Of a DNA stretch of 64,000 nucleotides, positions 44,430 to 53,981 are shown one piece after another. The notes below the pieces were generated by a model. It saw nothing but the letters and a program-made list of their open reading frames with translations. It searched no databases and was not told where the DNA came from. Location: NCBI RefSeq assembly GCF_020447305.1, contig NZ_CP095732.1, forward strand, positions 2,264,501-2,328,500, written 5' to 3'. Within the stretch, counting starts at the first letter, position 1, and every line of letters begins with the position of its first letter. Both the position numbers and the translations under genes were made by a program. Origin of the DNA: Abyssibius alkaniclasticus (GTDB lineage Bacteria; Pseudomonadota; Alphaproteobacteria; Rhodobacterales; Rhodobacteraceae).

Positions 44430-44842
44430 ATGCTCCTATCTGAAAACCTGACCACCCAGCCGCTGTGTCAGCCAATACCTTTGGCATGTTGCAATCTGGA
44501 AAAGGATATCGGCAAGGCGGTTCGGCACCAAGGGACGATGCAAAAGCGGTGAAAACGCTGCCGGAATGAAACTATCCGCAAGCGGTGCGCCGGGTTCGGG
44601 GGCCGGGGCATTTGCCGCATCGGCCTGGCGTTGTGGCATCCTGTGTGAATTACCCGGCTGCTGCCGCGATGATCGCCAAATCGAAATCGCCCTTCGTTTC
44701 GTCGCCATATCCGGTCTCCAAAGACATTGTTTCATGTGTGGCAATGGCACGATTCTTGTGTTTTAAGCCGCAACTTGCCAAGTGCAAAACCTGTAGCAAG
44801 GAATTGCCACCGGCGCAGGCTTGTGCGCCGGTGGCAGCAGGC
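44430..44842. other. 413-nt gap between cytochrome B and oxidase B
   Basis: A minus-strand frame (44436-44708, about 90 codons, ending 6 nt before the cytochrome start) is placed like an operon gene, but its Gln/Arg/Pro-rich product has no features I recognise and no good ribosome site. It could be a small unknown gene, the remains of one, or just the cytochrome leader. No other structure seen. Confidence 0.4.
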
Positions 44843-46321
44843 TCAGGCGGTCACGGCAAATTCGGTCATCATGCCAGACGAAAGATGCGGCATGTGATGG
44901 CAATGCAGCATCCAGCGCGCGGCCTCGCCGGCATCCAGCGCAACCGTGACCATTGCCATCGGGGGCATATAGATGGTGTCGCGGAACGCGCCGTTAATGG
45001 CAAGGCCATTGACGTTTACGACCTGAAACACATGCCCGTGCAAATGCATCGGGTGCCCCATCATCGACATGTTGTGAAAGGTCAGATGCACCCGTTCACC
45101 GGACCTGGCGGCAATGGGCGTATGCTCGCCCCAGATTTGCCCGTTGATGGTCCAGCGATAGGGGTCCATCGCGCCGCCAAGCATGATCATATGGCTGCGG
45201 TCTGCCGCGCGCGGCGCCAGTGCCAGAGCATCTGGCGTTGTTGCCGCCCGCAGCGATGCTTCTTGCGCCAGATCAATGTCGAACGCGCCGCTTTCTTCCT
45301 CGGCGCGCTCGGCTATCCTGCTGATCTCGGCGCCGGGGGTTGCCAGCACAAGCCCTGTGCGTTCGCGCGCGCCTTCGCGCAAGGCCAGAACCGGAAATGC
45401 CCCCGTGCCGGGCAGATCAAGCTCCAGATCCAGGCGCTGCGCCATTGCAAGGCCAAAGCGTGTGCCTGACTGCGGCGCGATGGCGTGACCGTCGACTGCG
45501 ACAAGCCGCGCAGGCACAGCACCGGTATCTATCCAGAAGGATGTTGCCGCCGCCGCGTTGACGATACGCAACAGAATCCGGCCCTTGCGTTCCACGGCAA
45601 CAACTTCCGGATCGGCCAAAGTGCGGTCATTTGCAAGATAGGCGTCGAAGTCGAAGTCGTTCAGGTCCATTTCCATCTTGTCAGCACCCATGTTCGCCAT
45701 GTTCATGCCGCCCATGTTCATGGCCATTCCTGAACCTGTGTCCTTTGTCTGGTCCTGGTCATCGGCATCATGCGGGGCTGAACCGCCGGTGATTTCGGCC
45801 AAAACCTCCTGGGCGGGGCGGAAGGCGAAGTCATGCAGGAACATCACAACTTCCTGACGGTCTGCTGCAACATCCGCGGGGCTGCGCACAATAAGCGGCG
45901 CGGCAAGCAGGCTCATTTCCTGCACGGGCACATGGCTGTGCATCCAATGGGTGCCGGGCAGGGGCGCGTAATCGTAGCTGCGCGCCTCGCCCGGTTGCAG
46001 AAGTGGCATCGGCAGGTTGGGGACACCATCTTGCACATTGGGCGGCACCTGACCGTGCCAGTGGATGATCGTCGCTTCGGCCAGCCGGTTTGTCAGATCA
46101 ACGCGAAACCGCGCGCCCGGATCAAGCACAAGCCCCTGGCCGCCGGATGCATTGTGCAACCCCATGACCGTGGCAGCCCGCCCGCCAATATCAAGAACCC
46201 GCGTTGTCGCTTCAAGCGCAAGCGGCGCGCCTTGTGCGAAAGCCATGCGCGGCAGGGCCGTTGTTGCAGCCATAGCTGCGGATGCGGCCAGAAAGCCGCG
46301 ACGAGAAAAGTCGTATTTCAT
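44843..46321 (-). CDS. Multicopper oxidase B (CopA-like)
   Basis: A 492-aa Tat-exported oxidase (SRRGFLAAS at residues 6-14; ATG at 46321). Copper motifs in classical order: HWHG (H87, H89), HWMHSH (H128, H130), HPMHLHGH and HCHHMPH near the C-terminus, so the type-1 Cys is in the last domain. It carries a striking Met-rich insert of about 25 residues (GMAMNMGGMNMANMG and KMEM) in the middle, as in copper-resistance CopA/CueO proteins, where it binds Cu(I). Upstream lies a small Cys-rich protein gene; downstream is cytochrome B. Confidence 0.92.
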   Translation of the reverse strand: MKYDFSRRGFLAASAAMAATTALPRMAFAQGAPLALEATTRVLDIGGRAATVMGLHNASGGQGLVLDPGARFRVDLTNRLAEATIIHWHGQVPPNVQDGVPNLPMPLLQPGEARSYDYAPLPGTHWMHSHVPVQEMSLLAAPLIVRSPADVAADRQEVVMFLHDFAFRPAQEVLAEITGGSAPHDADDQDQTKDTGSGMAMNMGGMNMANMGADKMEMDLNDFDFDAYLANDRTLADPEVVAVERKGRILLRIVNAAAATSFWIDTGAVPARLVAVDGHAIAPQSGTRFGLAMAQRLDLELDLPGTGAFPVLALREGARERTGLVLATPGAEISRIAERAEEESGAFDIDLAQEASLRAATTPDALALAPRAADRSHMIMLGGAMDPYRWTINGQIWGEHTPIAARSGERVHLTFHNMSMMGHPMHLHGHVFQVVNVNGLAINGAFRDTIYMPPMAMVTVALDAGEAARWMLHCHHMPHLSSGMMTEFAVTA

Positions 46322-46394
46322 CTGTAATATCCATCTTGCCCCGGAATTGGGGCGCATCTGTCTGGCACCGCATGGCGGCACCGGCATCATGTGT

Positions 46395-46730
46395 TCAGAT
46401 GGATTGCGGAGGTCGGTAGGCCAGCACCCCGTCGCGCCCGTTCAACTGGGCAAAATCAGCGTGCAATGGCAGCGCGGCCGCGGGTGCGACCGCCAGTTCT
46501 GAAGCAAAGGCAAGCGGTGCTTCAACCGCGCCAATGCAGACAATCGCGCAGATACCGGACATTGTGTGACTCGGGGTTTTGCAATTTCCCGCCATGCCCG
46601 TGGCCGCATCCGGCACGGTGGGGCAAAGCATGGTCGCGCTGTCATGGTCCTGGGCCGCAGAGGCAAAGGGAGATGCGCCAAAAAGCGCAACGGCAAGCAC
46701 GAAGAAAAGCGACAGAAGAACCTTAGGCAT
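46395..46730 (-). CDS. Small Cys-rich exported protein B (DUF2946-like)
   Basis: A 111-aa protein; the ATG at 46730 gives a clear signal peptide (VLLSLFFVLAVALFGASPFASA). Five Cys, including CAIVC near residue 60, and a His/Asp pair (QDHD) after the signal. It has the same plan as 38812-39156 and the same place, upstream of a multicopper oxidase on the minus strand. Function unknown. Confidence 0.65.
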   Translation of the reverse strand: MPKVLLSLFFVLAVALFGASPFASAAQDHDSATMLCPTVPDAATGMAGNCKTPSHTMSGICAIVCIGAVEAPLAFASELAVAPAAALPLHADFAQLNGRDGVLAYRPPQSI

Positions 46731-46926
46731 AAAACCCGCTGCAAAAGACCGAGGCCAAGCGTGCAAGCTACATATGCGCGGCAACCGGCTGTGGCAAGTC
46801 ACGAAGATGTTTGCAGCCGATGGCACCGAATTCAACATTCATTGCGCCAGCAGACCCACGTCGCCAATCCGGATATGAAAAGCCCGGCACATCACTGCTT
46901 GGGCTGCTGTTGAAACGGATGGCGTA

Positions 46927-47016
46927 TGGCGGAGAGACAGGGATTCGAACCCTGGGAACCCGCAAAGGCTCAACGGTTTTCGAGACCGCCCCAATCGACC
47001 ACTCTGGCATCTCTCC
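46927..47016 (-). tRNA. tRNA-Ser(CGA)
   Basis: 90 nt including encoded CCA, on the minus strand. Acceptor GGAGAGA pairs with TCTCTCC, the anticodon loop contains CGA, and there is a long variable arm (GAGCCTTTGCGGGTTC region) as in type II serine tRNAs, with a GGTTCGAATCC T arm. Confidence 0.96.
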
Positions 47017-47345
47017 GCAAGACTGATAGGCCGTTCAGTGCGGCGGAAACTATTGGGGAAGCGGGGCGGGCGCAAGGGGGTTTTGTGCAAAATCGGGGGA
47101 AATTGTGAAGCTGCCTGGCAAGGCCGGGGCAAGTCGTTCAGAAATCCTGCGCGATTTGCCCATTTAGCTTGACAGATGCGGGCTGGCTGGCCATAAGGCG
47201 GCGTTCTGCGCCCGAATTCCGGGGGCGGAGTGTATTTGATGGTCGCCCCTGACAGGGCGCGCAGTTTGAAGGCGCAGCGATAGACAGGCTGCACAACGCC
47301 GGGAAAATCCGGGGCCGTAAGACGCGGAAGATAAGGAAAGCGCGC
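47017..47345 (+). other. rplU promoter and leader region (329 nt)
   Basis: Between tRNA-Ser and rplU. It holds the promoter described at 47169-47197, and a leader of about 140 nt with at least one short hairpin (CGCCC-ctgaca-GGGCG), where autogenous control of the ribosomal-protein operon could act. Nothing else recognised. Confidence 0.6.
47169..47197 (+). promoter_or_regulatory. Sigma70-like promoter of rplU-rpmA
   Basis: TTGACA (47169-47174), 17-nt spacer, CATAAG (47192-47197). A perfect -35 box with optimal spacing, about 150 nt before the rplU ATG. Confidence 0.65.
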
Positions 47346-47726
47346 ATGTTCGCGGTGATGAAAACTGGTGGCAAACAGTATAAAGTAGCCAAGGGTGACG
47401 TTGTCACCATTGAAAAACTTGAAGCCGATGAAGGCGCAAGTGTGGAATTCGATCAGGTGCTGATGCTCGGTGGCGATACCGTGACCCTTGGCGCCCCGCT
47501 GGTTGAAGGCGCGGTCGTGAAGGGCGAAGTTGTTGCCCAGACCCGTGGCGAAAAGGTGATCTCGTTCATCAAGCGCCGCCGCAAGCATTCCAGCCAGCGC
47601 AAGCGTGGCCACCGTCAGCATCTGACGGTTGTGCGCGTAACCGACATTCTGGCCGATGGCGCCAAGCCCGCGAAAAAAGCGGCCGCCAAAAAAGCCAAAC
47701 CCGCTGCTGACGCAGCTGCAGAATAA
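47346..47726 (+). CDS. rplU: 50S ribosomal protein L21
   Basis: A 126-aa ribosomal protein of the large subunit. The start [20 protein letters not shown] and the basic [21 protein letters not shown] segment are diagnostic. The C-terminus has an alphaproteobacterial Lys/Ala-rich extension ([11 protein letters not shown]). It is 19 nt upstream of rpmA, with which it forms the usual pair. Confidence 0.98.
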   Translation: MFAVMKTGGKQYKVAKGDVVTIEKLEADEGASVEFDQVLMLGGDTVTLGAPLVEGAVVKGEVVAQTRGEKVISFIKRRRKHSSQRKRGHRQHLTVVRVTDILADGAKPAKKAAAKKAKPAADAAAE

Positions 47727-47745
47727 GACGTAAGGAGACACCAGC

Positions 47746-48015
47746 ATGGCACATAAAAAAGCAGGCGGCTCATCCCGTAACGGTCGCGACTCTGACGGTC
47801 GCCGCCTTGGCGTCAAGAAATTCGGTGGCGAGCTTGTCATTCCGGGCAACATTCTCGTGCGCCAGCGCGGCACCAAAGTGTGGCCGGGCGTGAACGTGGG
47901 CATGGGCCGCGATCACACCCTATTTGCCACCGAAACCGGCAATGTGACCTTCAAGAAAGGTCTGAAGGGGCGCACCTTCATTAACGTGATGCCCGCCGAC
48001 AAGGCAGCAGAATAA
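47746..48015 (+). CDS. rpmA: 50S ribosomal protein L27
   Basis: An 89-aa ribosomal protein. The N-terminus [16 protein letters not shown] reaches the peptidyl-transferase centre; no N-terminal processing extension of the Firmicutes type is present. Followed by a hairpin. Confidence 0.98.
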   Translation: MAHKKAGGSSRNGRDSDGRRLGVKKFGGELVIPGNILVRQRGTKVWPGVNVGMGRDHTLFATETGNVTFKKGLKGRTFINVMPADKAAE

Positions 48016-48041
48016 CCGCCTACCCAGATATCTGAATTTCA

Positions 48042-48071
48042 GAGGGGATCGGCGGAAACGCCGGTCCCCTC
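48042..48071 (+). terminator. Hairpin after rpmA
   Basis: Thirteen-bp stem with one G-T pair (48042-48054 with 48059-48071), GAAA loop. There is no T-run, so it could attenuate rather than fully stop transcription into the GNAT-obgE genes. Confidence 0.65.
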
Positions 48072-48114
48072 CACATTTCAGGACCGGCATATCCAAAAAC
48101 CAGGGATAACGGTC

Positions 48115-48648
48115 ATGACACAGCATATTCGCAGCATAACACCCGTTTTGAACACCGCGCGTTTGCATCTGCGCGGGCTTTTGCCCGCCGATGCGCCGCT
48201 GATTGCCATGTTCGCCGGTGATCTGCGCGTGTCCAGGCACCTTGCCGTTGTGCCCCACCCATACCCCGAAGGCGCTGCCGAAGGCTTTATCGCCGCCACG
48301 CTGGCCAATGAAGGGCCGGGGTTGAACTGGGCGATAACGCGCAAGGGCGATGCCGAGCTGATGGGCGTGATCGGGCTGGTGGAAAAGCCCGAGGGCATGG
48401 CGCTTGGCTATTGGCTGGCCCCGCCATTCTGGGGTGCCGGGCTGATGAGCGAGGCGGTTGCCGCGGTTGTTTCCTTTTGCCGCATCGGGGCCGTGCCGCT
48501 TTTGCTGGCCAGTGCGCACCAAGACAACCCTGCCAGCGCGCGGGTTTTGCAGAAAGCCGGCTTTAGCTGGGTCGGCGCGGGGCAGGATTATTGCCTGGCC
48601 CAGGGCCGCATGGTGGCCAGCGATTACTTCAGGCTTGCGCTGGAATGA
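48115..48648 (+). CDS. GNAT family N-acetyltransferase
   Basis: A 177-aa RimJ-like GNAT acetyltransferase. TARLHLRGLLPADAPLIAMF at the N-terminus, GYWLAPPFWGAGLMSEAVAAVV (acetyl-CoA loop, about 101-122) and [13 protein letters not shown] at the C-terminus are the hallmarks of the Acetyltransf_3 subfamily. The substrate is unknown. It overlaps the next GNAT gene by 4 nt (ATGA). Confidence 0.87.
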   Translation: MTQHIRSITPVLNTARLHLRGLLPADAPLIAMFAGDLRVSRHLAVVPHPYPEGAAEGFIAATLANEGPGLNWAITRKGDAELMGVIGLVEKPEGMALGYWLAPPFWGAGLMSEAVAAVVSFCRIGAVPLLLASAHQDNPASARVLQKAGFSWVGAGQDYCLAQGRMVASDYFRLALE

Positions 48649-49658
48649 TTGCACTGCGCAATTTCCGCCCCGATGATTTTGCCCCGATGCTGGACATTGT
48701 GGCAGATTATCGGGTTGCGGAAATGGTGGGCAGTTGGCCCTGGCCCGCCCAGCCAGCCTTTACTAAGATGCGGCTGACAACGCCGGAAGCGCAGGCCGGC
48801 AAGGTGCAGGCTATTTGTGTGAATGGTGTTCTGGCGGGCACAATCGGGCTTGTGCGCGGCGAAATCGGCTACTTTCTCGGGCGCCGTTTCTGGGGGCAGG
48901 GGGTTGCCAGCAAGGCTGTGGCAACCATGCTGGCACGCGGGTTTCGCAGGGATGATCTGGCTGAGATTCGCGCTGGTGTCTGGGCCGACAACCCGGCAAG
49001 CGCGCGGGTCTTGCTGAAAAACGGGTTTGAGCTGACGGGCAGCGGCAGTGATTTTGGCAGGGCGCGGAACTGCGTGTGCCCGATCAACCGCTTTACACTG
49101 CGCCGCGATGTTTGGGCGCGCAACGCGCCCATGCGGATTGAAACCACGCGGCTGGATATTGCACCGTTTCAACCCGATGATGTGCCGCGTTTTGCTCAGA
49201 TCATGGATGACGCTGATATTGCGCGGATGATGCAAAGCATCCCGCACCCGTTTACGCCAGACCTTGCGGCAGACTGGATTGCCAGGCGCCAATGGGCGGG
49301 CAGGCCCGGCTTTTGTCTGGGAATCCGCCAGCGGGGCAGGCTCATCGGTTGGGTCGGCATGGGCGGCGCGCCGCTTTCCATTGCCTATGCTTTGGGGCGC
49401 GACGATTGGGGGCAGGGTTTTGCCAGCGAGGCGGTGGCCGGGTTTCTGGCCGAACTGCACGCACGCTTCGGCCCGCAAGTGCTTGAGGCCGGCGCTTATG
49501 CCGATAATCCGGCCAGCGCGCGGGTGCTAGAAAAGCTCGGTTTCATAAAATTTGGCGAGATTGACGGTAAATCCGACGCGCGGCTTGAGCCTCGGCGCAT
49601 GTTGCAGTATCGCAGGCAGGCAGCCCTGTGCATGGGCCAGGGGGCAGGAACGCAATGA
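48645..49658 (+). CDS. Double GNAT-domain acetyltransferase
   Basis: A 337-aa protein from the ATG at 48645. It contains two GNAT domains: residues about 1-160 ([35 protein letters not shown]) and about 170-325 ([34 protein letters not shown]). The two halves are related to each other and to the single-domain gene just upstream, so three GNAT domains lie in tandem, probably by duplication. It overlaps obgE by 4 nt. Confidence 0.85.
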   Translation: MIALRNFRPDDFAPMLDIVADYRVAEMVGSWPWPAQPAFTKMRLTTPEAQAGKVQAICVNGVLAGTIGLVRGEIGYFLGRRFWGQGVASKAVATMLARGFRRDDLAEIRAGVWADNPASARVLLKNGFELTGSGSDFGRARNCVCPINRFTLRRDVWARNAPMRIETTRLDIAPFQPDDVPRFAQIMDDADIARMMQSIPHPFTPDLAADWIARRQWAGRPGFCLGIRQRGRLIGWVGMGGAPLSIAYALGRDDWGQGFASEAVAGFLAELHARFGPQVLEAGAYADNPASARVLEKLGFIKFGEIDGKSDARLEPRRMLQYRRQAALCMGQGAGTQ

Positions 49659-50680
49659 AATTTCTTGATCTGACCAAAGTCTATATCCGCTCGGGCAGCG
49701 GCGGCAACGGGGCGGTATCGTTCCGGCGCGAAAAATTCATCGAATTTGGCGGGCCGGATGGCGGCAATGGCGGCAATGGCGGCTCTGTCTGGGCCGAAGC
49801 TGTGACCGGGCTGAACACGCTGATCGACTTTCGCTACCAGCAGCATTTCTTTGCCAAGAACGGGCAGGGCGGCATGGGGCAGAACCGTTTTGGCAAAAAC
49901 GGCGATGATATCGTGCTGCGCGTGCCGGTTGGCACCGAAATACTCGATGAAGAGGGCGAAGAGGTGATTGCCGACCTCACGGTCGAAGGCCAGCGCGTGT
50001 GCCTTGCCAAGGGCGGCAATGGCGGCTTTGGCAATATGCACTTCAAATCCTCGACCAACCAGGCGCCGCGCCGTGCCAATCCGGGCCTTGCCGGGGTGGA
50101 GGCGACGATCTGGCTGCGCCTGAAGCTGATTGCCGATTGCGGGCTGCTTGGCCTGCCGAATGCGGGCAAATCAACTTTTCTGGCGGCAACATCGAATGCG
50201 CGCCCCAAGATTGCCGATTATCCCTTCACCACGCTGCACCCGAATTTGGGGGTGGTCGAGGTGGATGGCCGCGAATTTGTCGTGGCCGATATTCCGGGGC
50301 TGATCGAAGGCGCGCATGAAGGCCGTGGCCTTGGTGATACGTTTCTGGGCCATATCGAGCGGTGTTCGGTGCTGCTGCATCTAATCGATGGCACGGCCGA
50401 GGATGTGGCCGCCGATTACAACGTGATCATTGGCGAGTTGAGCGAGTATGGCGCCGGGCTGAATGAGAAGCCGCGCATTACCGTGCTGAACAAATCCGAC
50501 GCGCTGAGCGATGAGGATACGGCCGAAAAGCTGGCAGAACTGAAGGCGGCGGGCGCAAAGGATGTGCGCGTGATGTCCGGCGTCAGCCGCGATGGCGTGG
50601 TCGATGTGTTGCGCCAGATGCGCAAGGTGATCGAGGCGGGGCAGGTGGTGGTTGAGGATGAGGGACCGTGGACACCCTGA
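49655..50680 (+). CDS. obgE: GTPase ObgE/CgtA
   Basis: A 341-aa essential GTPase in 50S ribosome maturation and stress control. The ATG at 49655 ([14 protein letters not shown]) was chosen over a GTG 9 codons upstream. Domains: glycine-rich Obg domain (1-158; [26 protein letters not shown]), then the G domain with G1 [10 protein letters not shown]2 [13 protein letters not shown]3 DIPGLIEG and G4 NKSD. It is co-transcribed with the GNAT genes and proBA, the usual Rhodobacterales order. Confidence 0.96.
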   Translation: MKFLDLTKVYIRSGSGGNGAVSFRREKFIEFGGPDGGNGGNGGSVWAEAVTGLNTLIDFRYQQHFFAKNGQGGMGQNRFGKNGDDIVLRVPVGTEILDEEGEEVIADLTVEGQRVCLAKGGNGGFGNMHFKSSTNQAPRRANPGLAGVEATIWLRLKLIADCGLLGLPNAGKSTFLAATSNARPKIADYPFTTLHPNLGVVEVDGREFVVADIPGLIEGAHEGRGLGDTFLGHIERCSVLLHLIDGTAEDVAADYNVIIGELSEYGAGLNEKPRITVLNKSDALSDEDTAEKLAELKAAGAKDVRVMSGVSRDGVVDVLRQMRKVIEAGQVVVEDEGPWTP

Positions 50681-51792
50681 ACTCTGCCACGCTTTTCGCC
50701 CGCGCCAGGCGCGTGGTCATCAAGGTCGGCTCGGCCCTGTTGGTTGATGCCGCAAGCGGCCATTTGCGCGCCGATTGGGTGGCCGGGCTGGCCGCCGATA
50801 TTGCCATGCTGCGCGCCAAGGGTTGCCATGTTGTGCTGGTGTCCTCCGGCTCAATCGCGCTCGGGCGGCGGGTGCTGGGCCTGCCGGCCGGGCCGCTGGC
50901 GCTGGAACATGCGCAAGCGGCGGCCGCGGTGGGGCAAATCCGCCTTGCGCGCGCCTATCAGGAAATTCTGGCCCCTTTGGGCATAGAGGCGGCGCAGGTT
51001 CTGGTGACGCTGGAAGACAGCCAGAACCGGCGGCGCTACCTAAATTCGCGCGCCACGATGAACACGCTGCTGGACCTGGGCTGCGTGCCGATTGTGAACG
51101 AGAATGACACGGTTGCCACCGACGAAATTCGTTATGGCGATAATGACCGGCTGGCCGCGCAGGTTGCCAGCCTGATCGGCGCCGATATTCTGGTGTTGCT
51201 GAGCGATATCGACGGGCTGTTCACCGCCGACCCGCGCCGTGATGCCTCAGCGCGGCTGCTGGCGCATGTGGCCGCGATTACGCCGGAAGTCGAGGCGATG
51301 GCGGGCGGTGCTGCGTCTGAGCATTCGCGCGGGGGCATGGCAACCAAGGTCATGGCCGCCAAGGTGGCGCTGCAATCCGGCGGCGCGATGGTCATTACAC
51401 GCGGTGACAGGCTCAAGCCGATTGCCGCGCTGCTGGATGGTGCCGCCTGCACATGGTTCAAGGGGCAGGGCGACCCGGCCTCGGCACGCAAGAAGTGGAT
51501 TTCGGGCATGAAGCCGAAGGGTGTGCTGCGGGTCGATGCGGGCGCGAGTGCGGCATTGGCCAGCGGCAAATCGCTGCTGCCCGCCGGTGTGCGCAGCATT
51601 GAAGGCGCGTTCGGGCGCGGCGATCCGGTGGATATTCGTGACGAGGCCGGCACATTGCTGGCGCGCGGGCTGGCAGGCTATGCGGCAGAGGAGGCGCGCC
51701 AGATTGCCGGCAAGCGCAGCGGCGATATTGCGGGCATTCTGGGATATCCGGCACGGCCGGCTTTGGTGCATCGTGACGATATGGCAATTTAG
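50668..51792 (+). CDS. proB: Glutamate 5-kinase
   Basis: A 374-aa enzyme phosphorylating glutamate in proline synthesis. GTG start at 50668, 13 nt inside obgE. The kinase domain opens with [12 protein letters not shown], has [38 protein letters not shown] and [12 protein letters not shown]; a C-terminal PUA domain follows (about residue 280 on). ProA follows 8 nt later. Confidence 0.97.
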   Translation: MDTLNSATLFARARRVVIKVGSALLVDAASGHLRADWVAGLAADIAMLRAKGCHVVLVSSGSIALGRRVLGLPAGPLALEHAQAAAAVGQIRLARAYQEILAPLGIEAAQVLVTLEDSQNRRRYLNSRATMNTLLDLGCVPIVNENDTVATDEIRYGDNDRLAAQVASLIGADILVLLSDIDGLFTADPRRDASARLLAHVAAITPEVEAMAGGAASEHSRGGMATKVMAAKVALQSGGAMVITRGDRLKPIAALLDGAACTWFKGQGDPASARKKWISGMKPKGVLRVDAGASAALASGKSLLPAGVRSIEGAFGRGDPVDIRDEAGTLLARGLAGYAAEEARQIAGKRSGDIAGILGYPARPALVHRDDMAI

Positions 51793-51800
51793 GGGGCGGC

Positions 51801-53054
51801 ATGGATATTCAGGCAGAGATGGACGCAATCGGGGCTGCAGCGCGCGCCGCTTCGGTTGAACTGGCCAGCGCAAGCGCCGAGCGTAAGCACGCAGCACTTA
51901 TCGGGGCTGCCCAATATATGTGGGAGGCCCGCGCCGAGGTGCTGGCCGCCAATGCGCGCGATATGGCGTATGGCCGCGAAAAGGGTTTAAGCACGGCCAT
52001 GCTCGACCGGCTCATGCTGGATGAAGGGCGTATCCGCGCAATGGTCGACGGGCTGCGCGCCGTGGCCGAACAGGCAGATCCGGTGGGCGCGACGATTGCC
52101 GAATGGAATGTGCCCTCGGGGTTGAACATTGCCCGCGTGCGCACGCCAATCGGTGTGGTCGGGGTGATTTTTGAAAGTCGCCCGAATGTCACCGCCGATG
52201 CGGGCGCGCTGTGCCTGAAATCAGGCAATGCCGCCATTTTGCGCGGCGGTTCGGAAAGCTTTCATTCCTCATCCGCCATTCATGCGGCCTTGGTAAAGGG
52301 CGTGCTGGCGGCGGGCCTGCCTGCGGCGAGCATCCAGCTTGTGCCAACGCGCGACCGCGCTGCCGTTGCCGCCATGCTGCGCGACACCAGGCATATAGAT
52401 GTGATCGTGCCGCGCGGCGGGCGCGGGCTGGTGGGGCTGGTGCAGGCCGAAGCACGGGTGCCGGTTTTTGCGCATCTGGAAGGGATTTGCCATGTCTATA
52501 TCGACGGTTCCGCCAAGCCCGACATGGCGCGTGACATTGCGCTCAACGCCAAAACCCGCCGCCCCGGCATTTGTGGCGCTGCCGAATGCCTGCTGATCGA
52601 CCGCGCCTTCTATGCCCGGCACGGCACGGCTGTGCTGGATGCGCTGGTTGCCGCCGGGGTGGAGGTGCGCGGCGAGGGTGAGTTGGCAAACCTGCCCGGC
52701 ATGGTGCCCGCGACTGATGGCGATTTCGGCCATGAATTTCTGGATATGATCATCGCCGCGCGGCTGGTCGATGGGGTGGGGGGTGCAATCGCGCATATCC
52801 GCGATTATTCCTCCAGCCATACCGAATGCATTATTGCCGAAGACAGCGCCACGGTGGCGCGGTTCTTCAACGCGGTTGATAGCGCCATTCTGATGCACAA
52901 TGCCTCGACCCAGTTTGCCGATGGTGGTGAATTTGGCATGGGGGCGGAAATTGGCATTGCCACGGGCAAGCTGCACGCGCGCGGCCCCGTGGGGGCGGAA
53001 CAACTGACCAGCTTCAAATATCTGGTGCGCGGGCAGGGGCAGACCCGCCCATAA
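51801..53054 (+). CDS. proA: Gamma-glutamyl phosphate reductase
   Basis: A 417-aa aldehyde-dehydrogenase-fold enzyme reducing glutamyl-phosphate to the semialdehyde with NADPH. Landmarks: [34 protein letters not shown], and the catalytic cysteine in [13 protein letters not shown], plus [16 protein letters not shown] at the end. Terminator follows. Confidence 0.97.
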   Translation: MDIQAEMDAIGAAARAASVELASASAERKHAALIGAAQYMWEARAEVLAANARDMAYGREKGLSTAMLDRLMLDEGRIRAMVDGLRAVAEQADPVGATIAEWNVPSGLNIARVRTPIGVVGVIFESRPNVTADAGALCLKSGNAAILRGGSESFHSSSAIHAALVKGVLAAGLPAASIQLVPTRDRAAVAAMLRDTRHIDVIVPRGGRGLVGLVQAEARVPVFAHLEGICHVYIDGSAKPDMARDIALNAKTRRPGICGAAECLLIDRAFYARHGTAVLDALVAAGVEVRGEGELANLPGMVPATDGDFGHEFLDMIIAARLVDGVGGAIAHIRDYSSSHTECIIAEDSATVARFFNAVDSAILMHNASTQFADGGEFGMGAEIGIATGKLHARGPVGAEQLTSFKYLVRGQGQTRP

Positions 53055-53083
53055 AAAAGCCGCCCACAAGGCGGCTGCTTTTT
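53053..53083. terminator. Bidirectional terminator between proA and the DUF882 gene
   Basis: AGCCGCC-cacaa-GGCGGCT with A-run before (53053-53057) and T-run after, between convergent genes. Confidence 0.9.
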
Positions 53084-53098
53084 GGTTTTGGGTCGGGC

Positions 53099-53665
53099 CT
53101 AGCCGCGCCAGTCGCGCACAGGCCCGCTATCCATATGCACGAAGTTGGAACGCCCATAGGTGCCAACACCGCCCGCATTGCAGGCTTTTGCAGCTTGCGC
53201 CATCTGGCCGACCGAACGCGATGACAGGCGTAAATCCGCCGCCATTGCGCGGATATGGTAGGAATTCGAGGCAACCGAGGTTGAGCGCGACCGCAGCATC
53301 GCGTTGGTTGCGGGCGAGCGGTAGCCGGAGAGCAGCAGATAGGGTTCCGAGGTTTCCATCAGCCGGTGCGAAGCGGCCATGATATCGACATTCGTGCGCG
53401 CATATTCGATGCTGGAATTTTCGCGCCAGTCACGCATGAACCACGAAATTTCTTCCAGTGCGGGGAGAATATATTCGCCCTCGATCCAGTAGATTGTATT
53501 CAGAACTTCGCCGGTGCGCTGCGAGCGCATGTGAATGCGCCGAATATCGCCTGCACCCCGCAAAACACCGGCGGCATTGGCAAATTGTGGCGCGGCACTG
53601 ATTGCGGTAGCTGCGAATACACCCAAAAGTGAACGCCGCGAGATTGTCGCTTTGCTATTATTCAT
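53099..53665 (-). CDS. DUF882 / YcbK-like M15-type peptidase (Tat-exported)
   Basis: A 188-aa periplasmic protein with a twin-arginine signal (SRRSLLGVFAAT). Peptidase_M15_3-type fold: SGYRSPATNAMLRSRS, then SYHIRAMAADLR and FVHMDSGPVRDW, which supply the zinc-type His and Asp residues of DUF882/MepK-like murein endopeptidases. It is divergent from an L,D-transpeptidase gene; MepK cleaves the 3-3 crosslinks that L,D-transpeptidases make, so the pairing makes biological sense. Confidence 0.85.
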   Translation of the reverse strand: MNNSKATISRRSLLGVFAATAISAAPQFANAAGVLRGAGDIRRIHMRSQRTGEVLNTIYWIEGEYILPALEEISWFMRDWRENSSIEYARTNVDIMAASHRLMETSEPYLLLSGYRSPATNAMLRSRSTSVASNSYHIRAMAADLRLSSRSVGQMAQAAKACNAGGVGTYGRSNFVHMDSGPVRDWRG

Positions 53666-53981
53666 GGAACTTTTCTGCCCGTCTCGTCGTTACGTATGAG
53701 CGAACGTCTGTGCGAACTGCTCGGTTTCCTATGGCTTTATGACATAGATTGATTCTTCGGCCAAGTGTCAGTTTTGCATCGGCGCAGAGGCGCGGAACGG
53801 GCCGGCGCCCTCACGTAATCGTTATTTTATTGGGTATTGGGCTCGTTTCGTTCTGCTGTATTGTGACCGAAAAGACATGGGTCGGCAGAATTTCGCCGAT
53901 TGGAAGTTGTCAAAGGCTCGTTATTGGTATGAAAGTGCGGTATTGGGCACTGAATCTGGAACTGTGATTGTGAGGCAAGTC
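53666..53981. other. 316-nt divergent promoter region
   Basis: Between the DUF882 and L,D-transpeptidase starts. AT-rich in the middle. No clear palindrome or RNA structure was found. A frame reading into ldt from 53877 lacks a signal peptide and is not taken as coding. Confidence 0.5.

Noticed and set aside
44436-44708. Possible CDS between cytochrome B and oxidase B
   Set aside because: Good position but Gln/Arg/Pro-rich product, no ribosome site and no recognisable feature; recorded only as part of the gap.
53877-53981. N-terminal extension of the L,D-transpeptidase
   Set aside because: It would bury the signal peptide 35 residues inside the protein; the ATG at 53982 is favoured.
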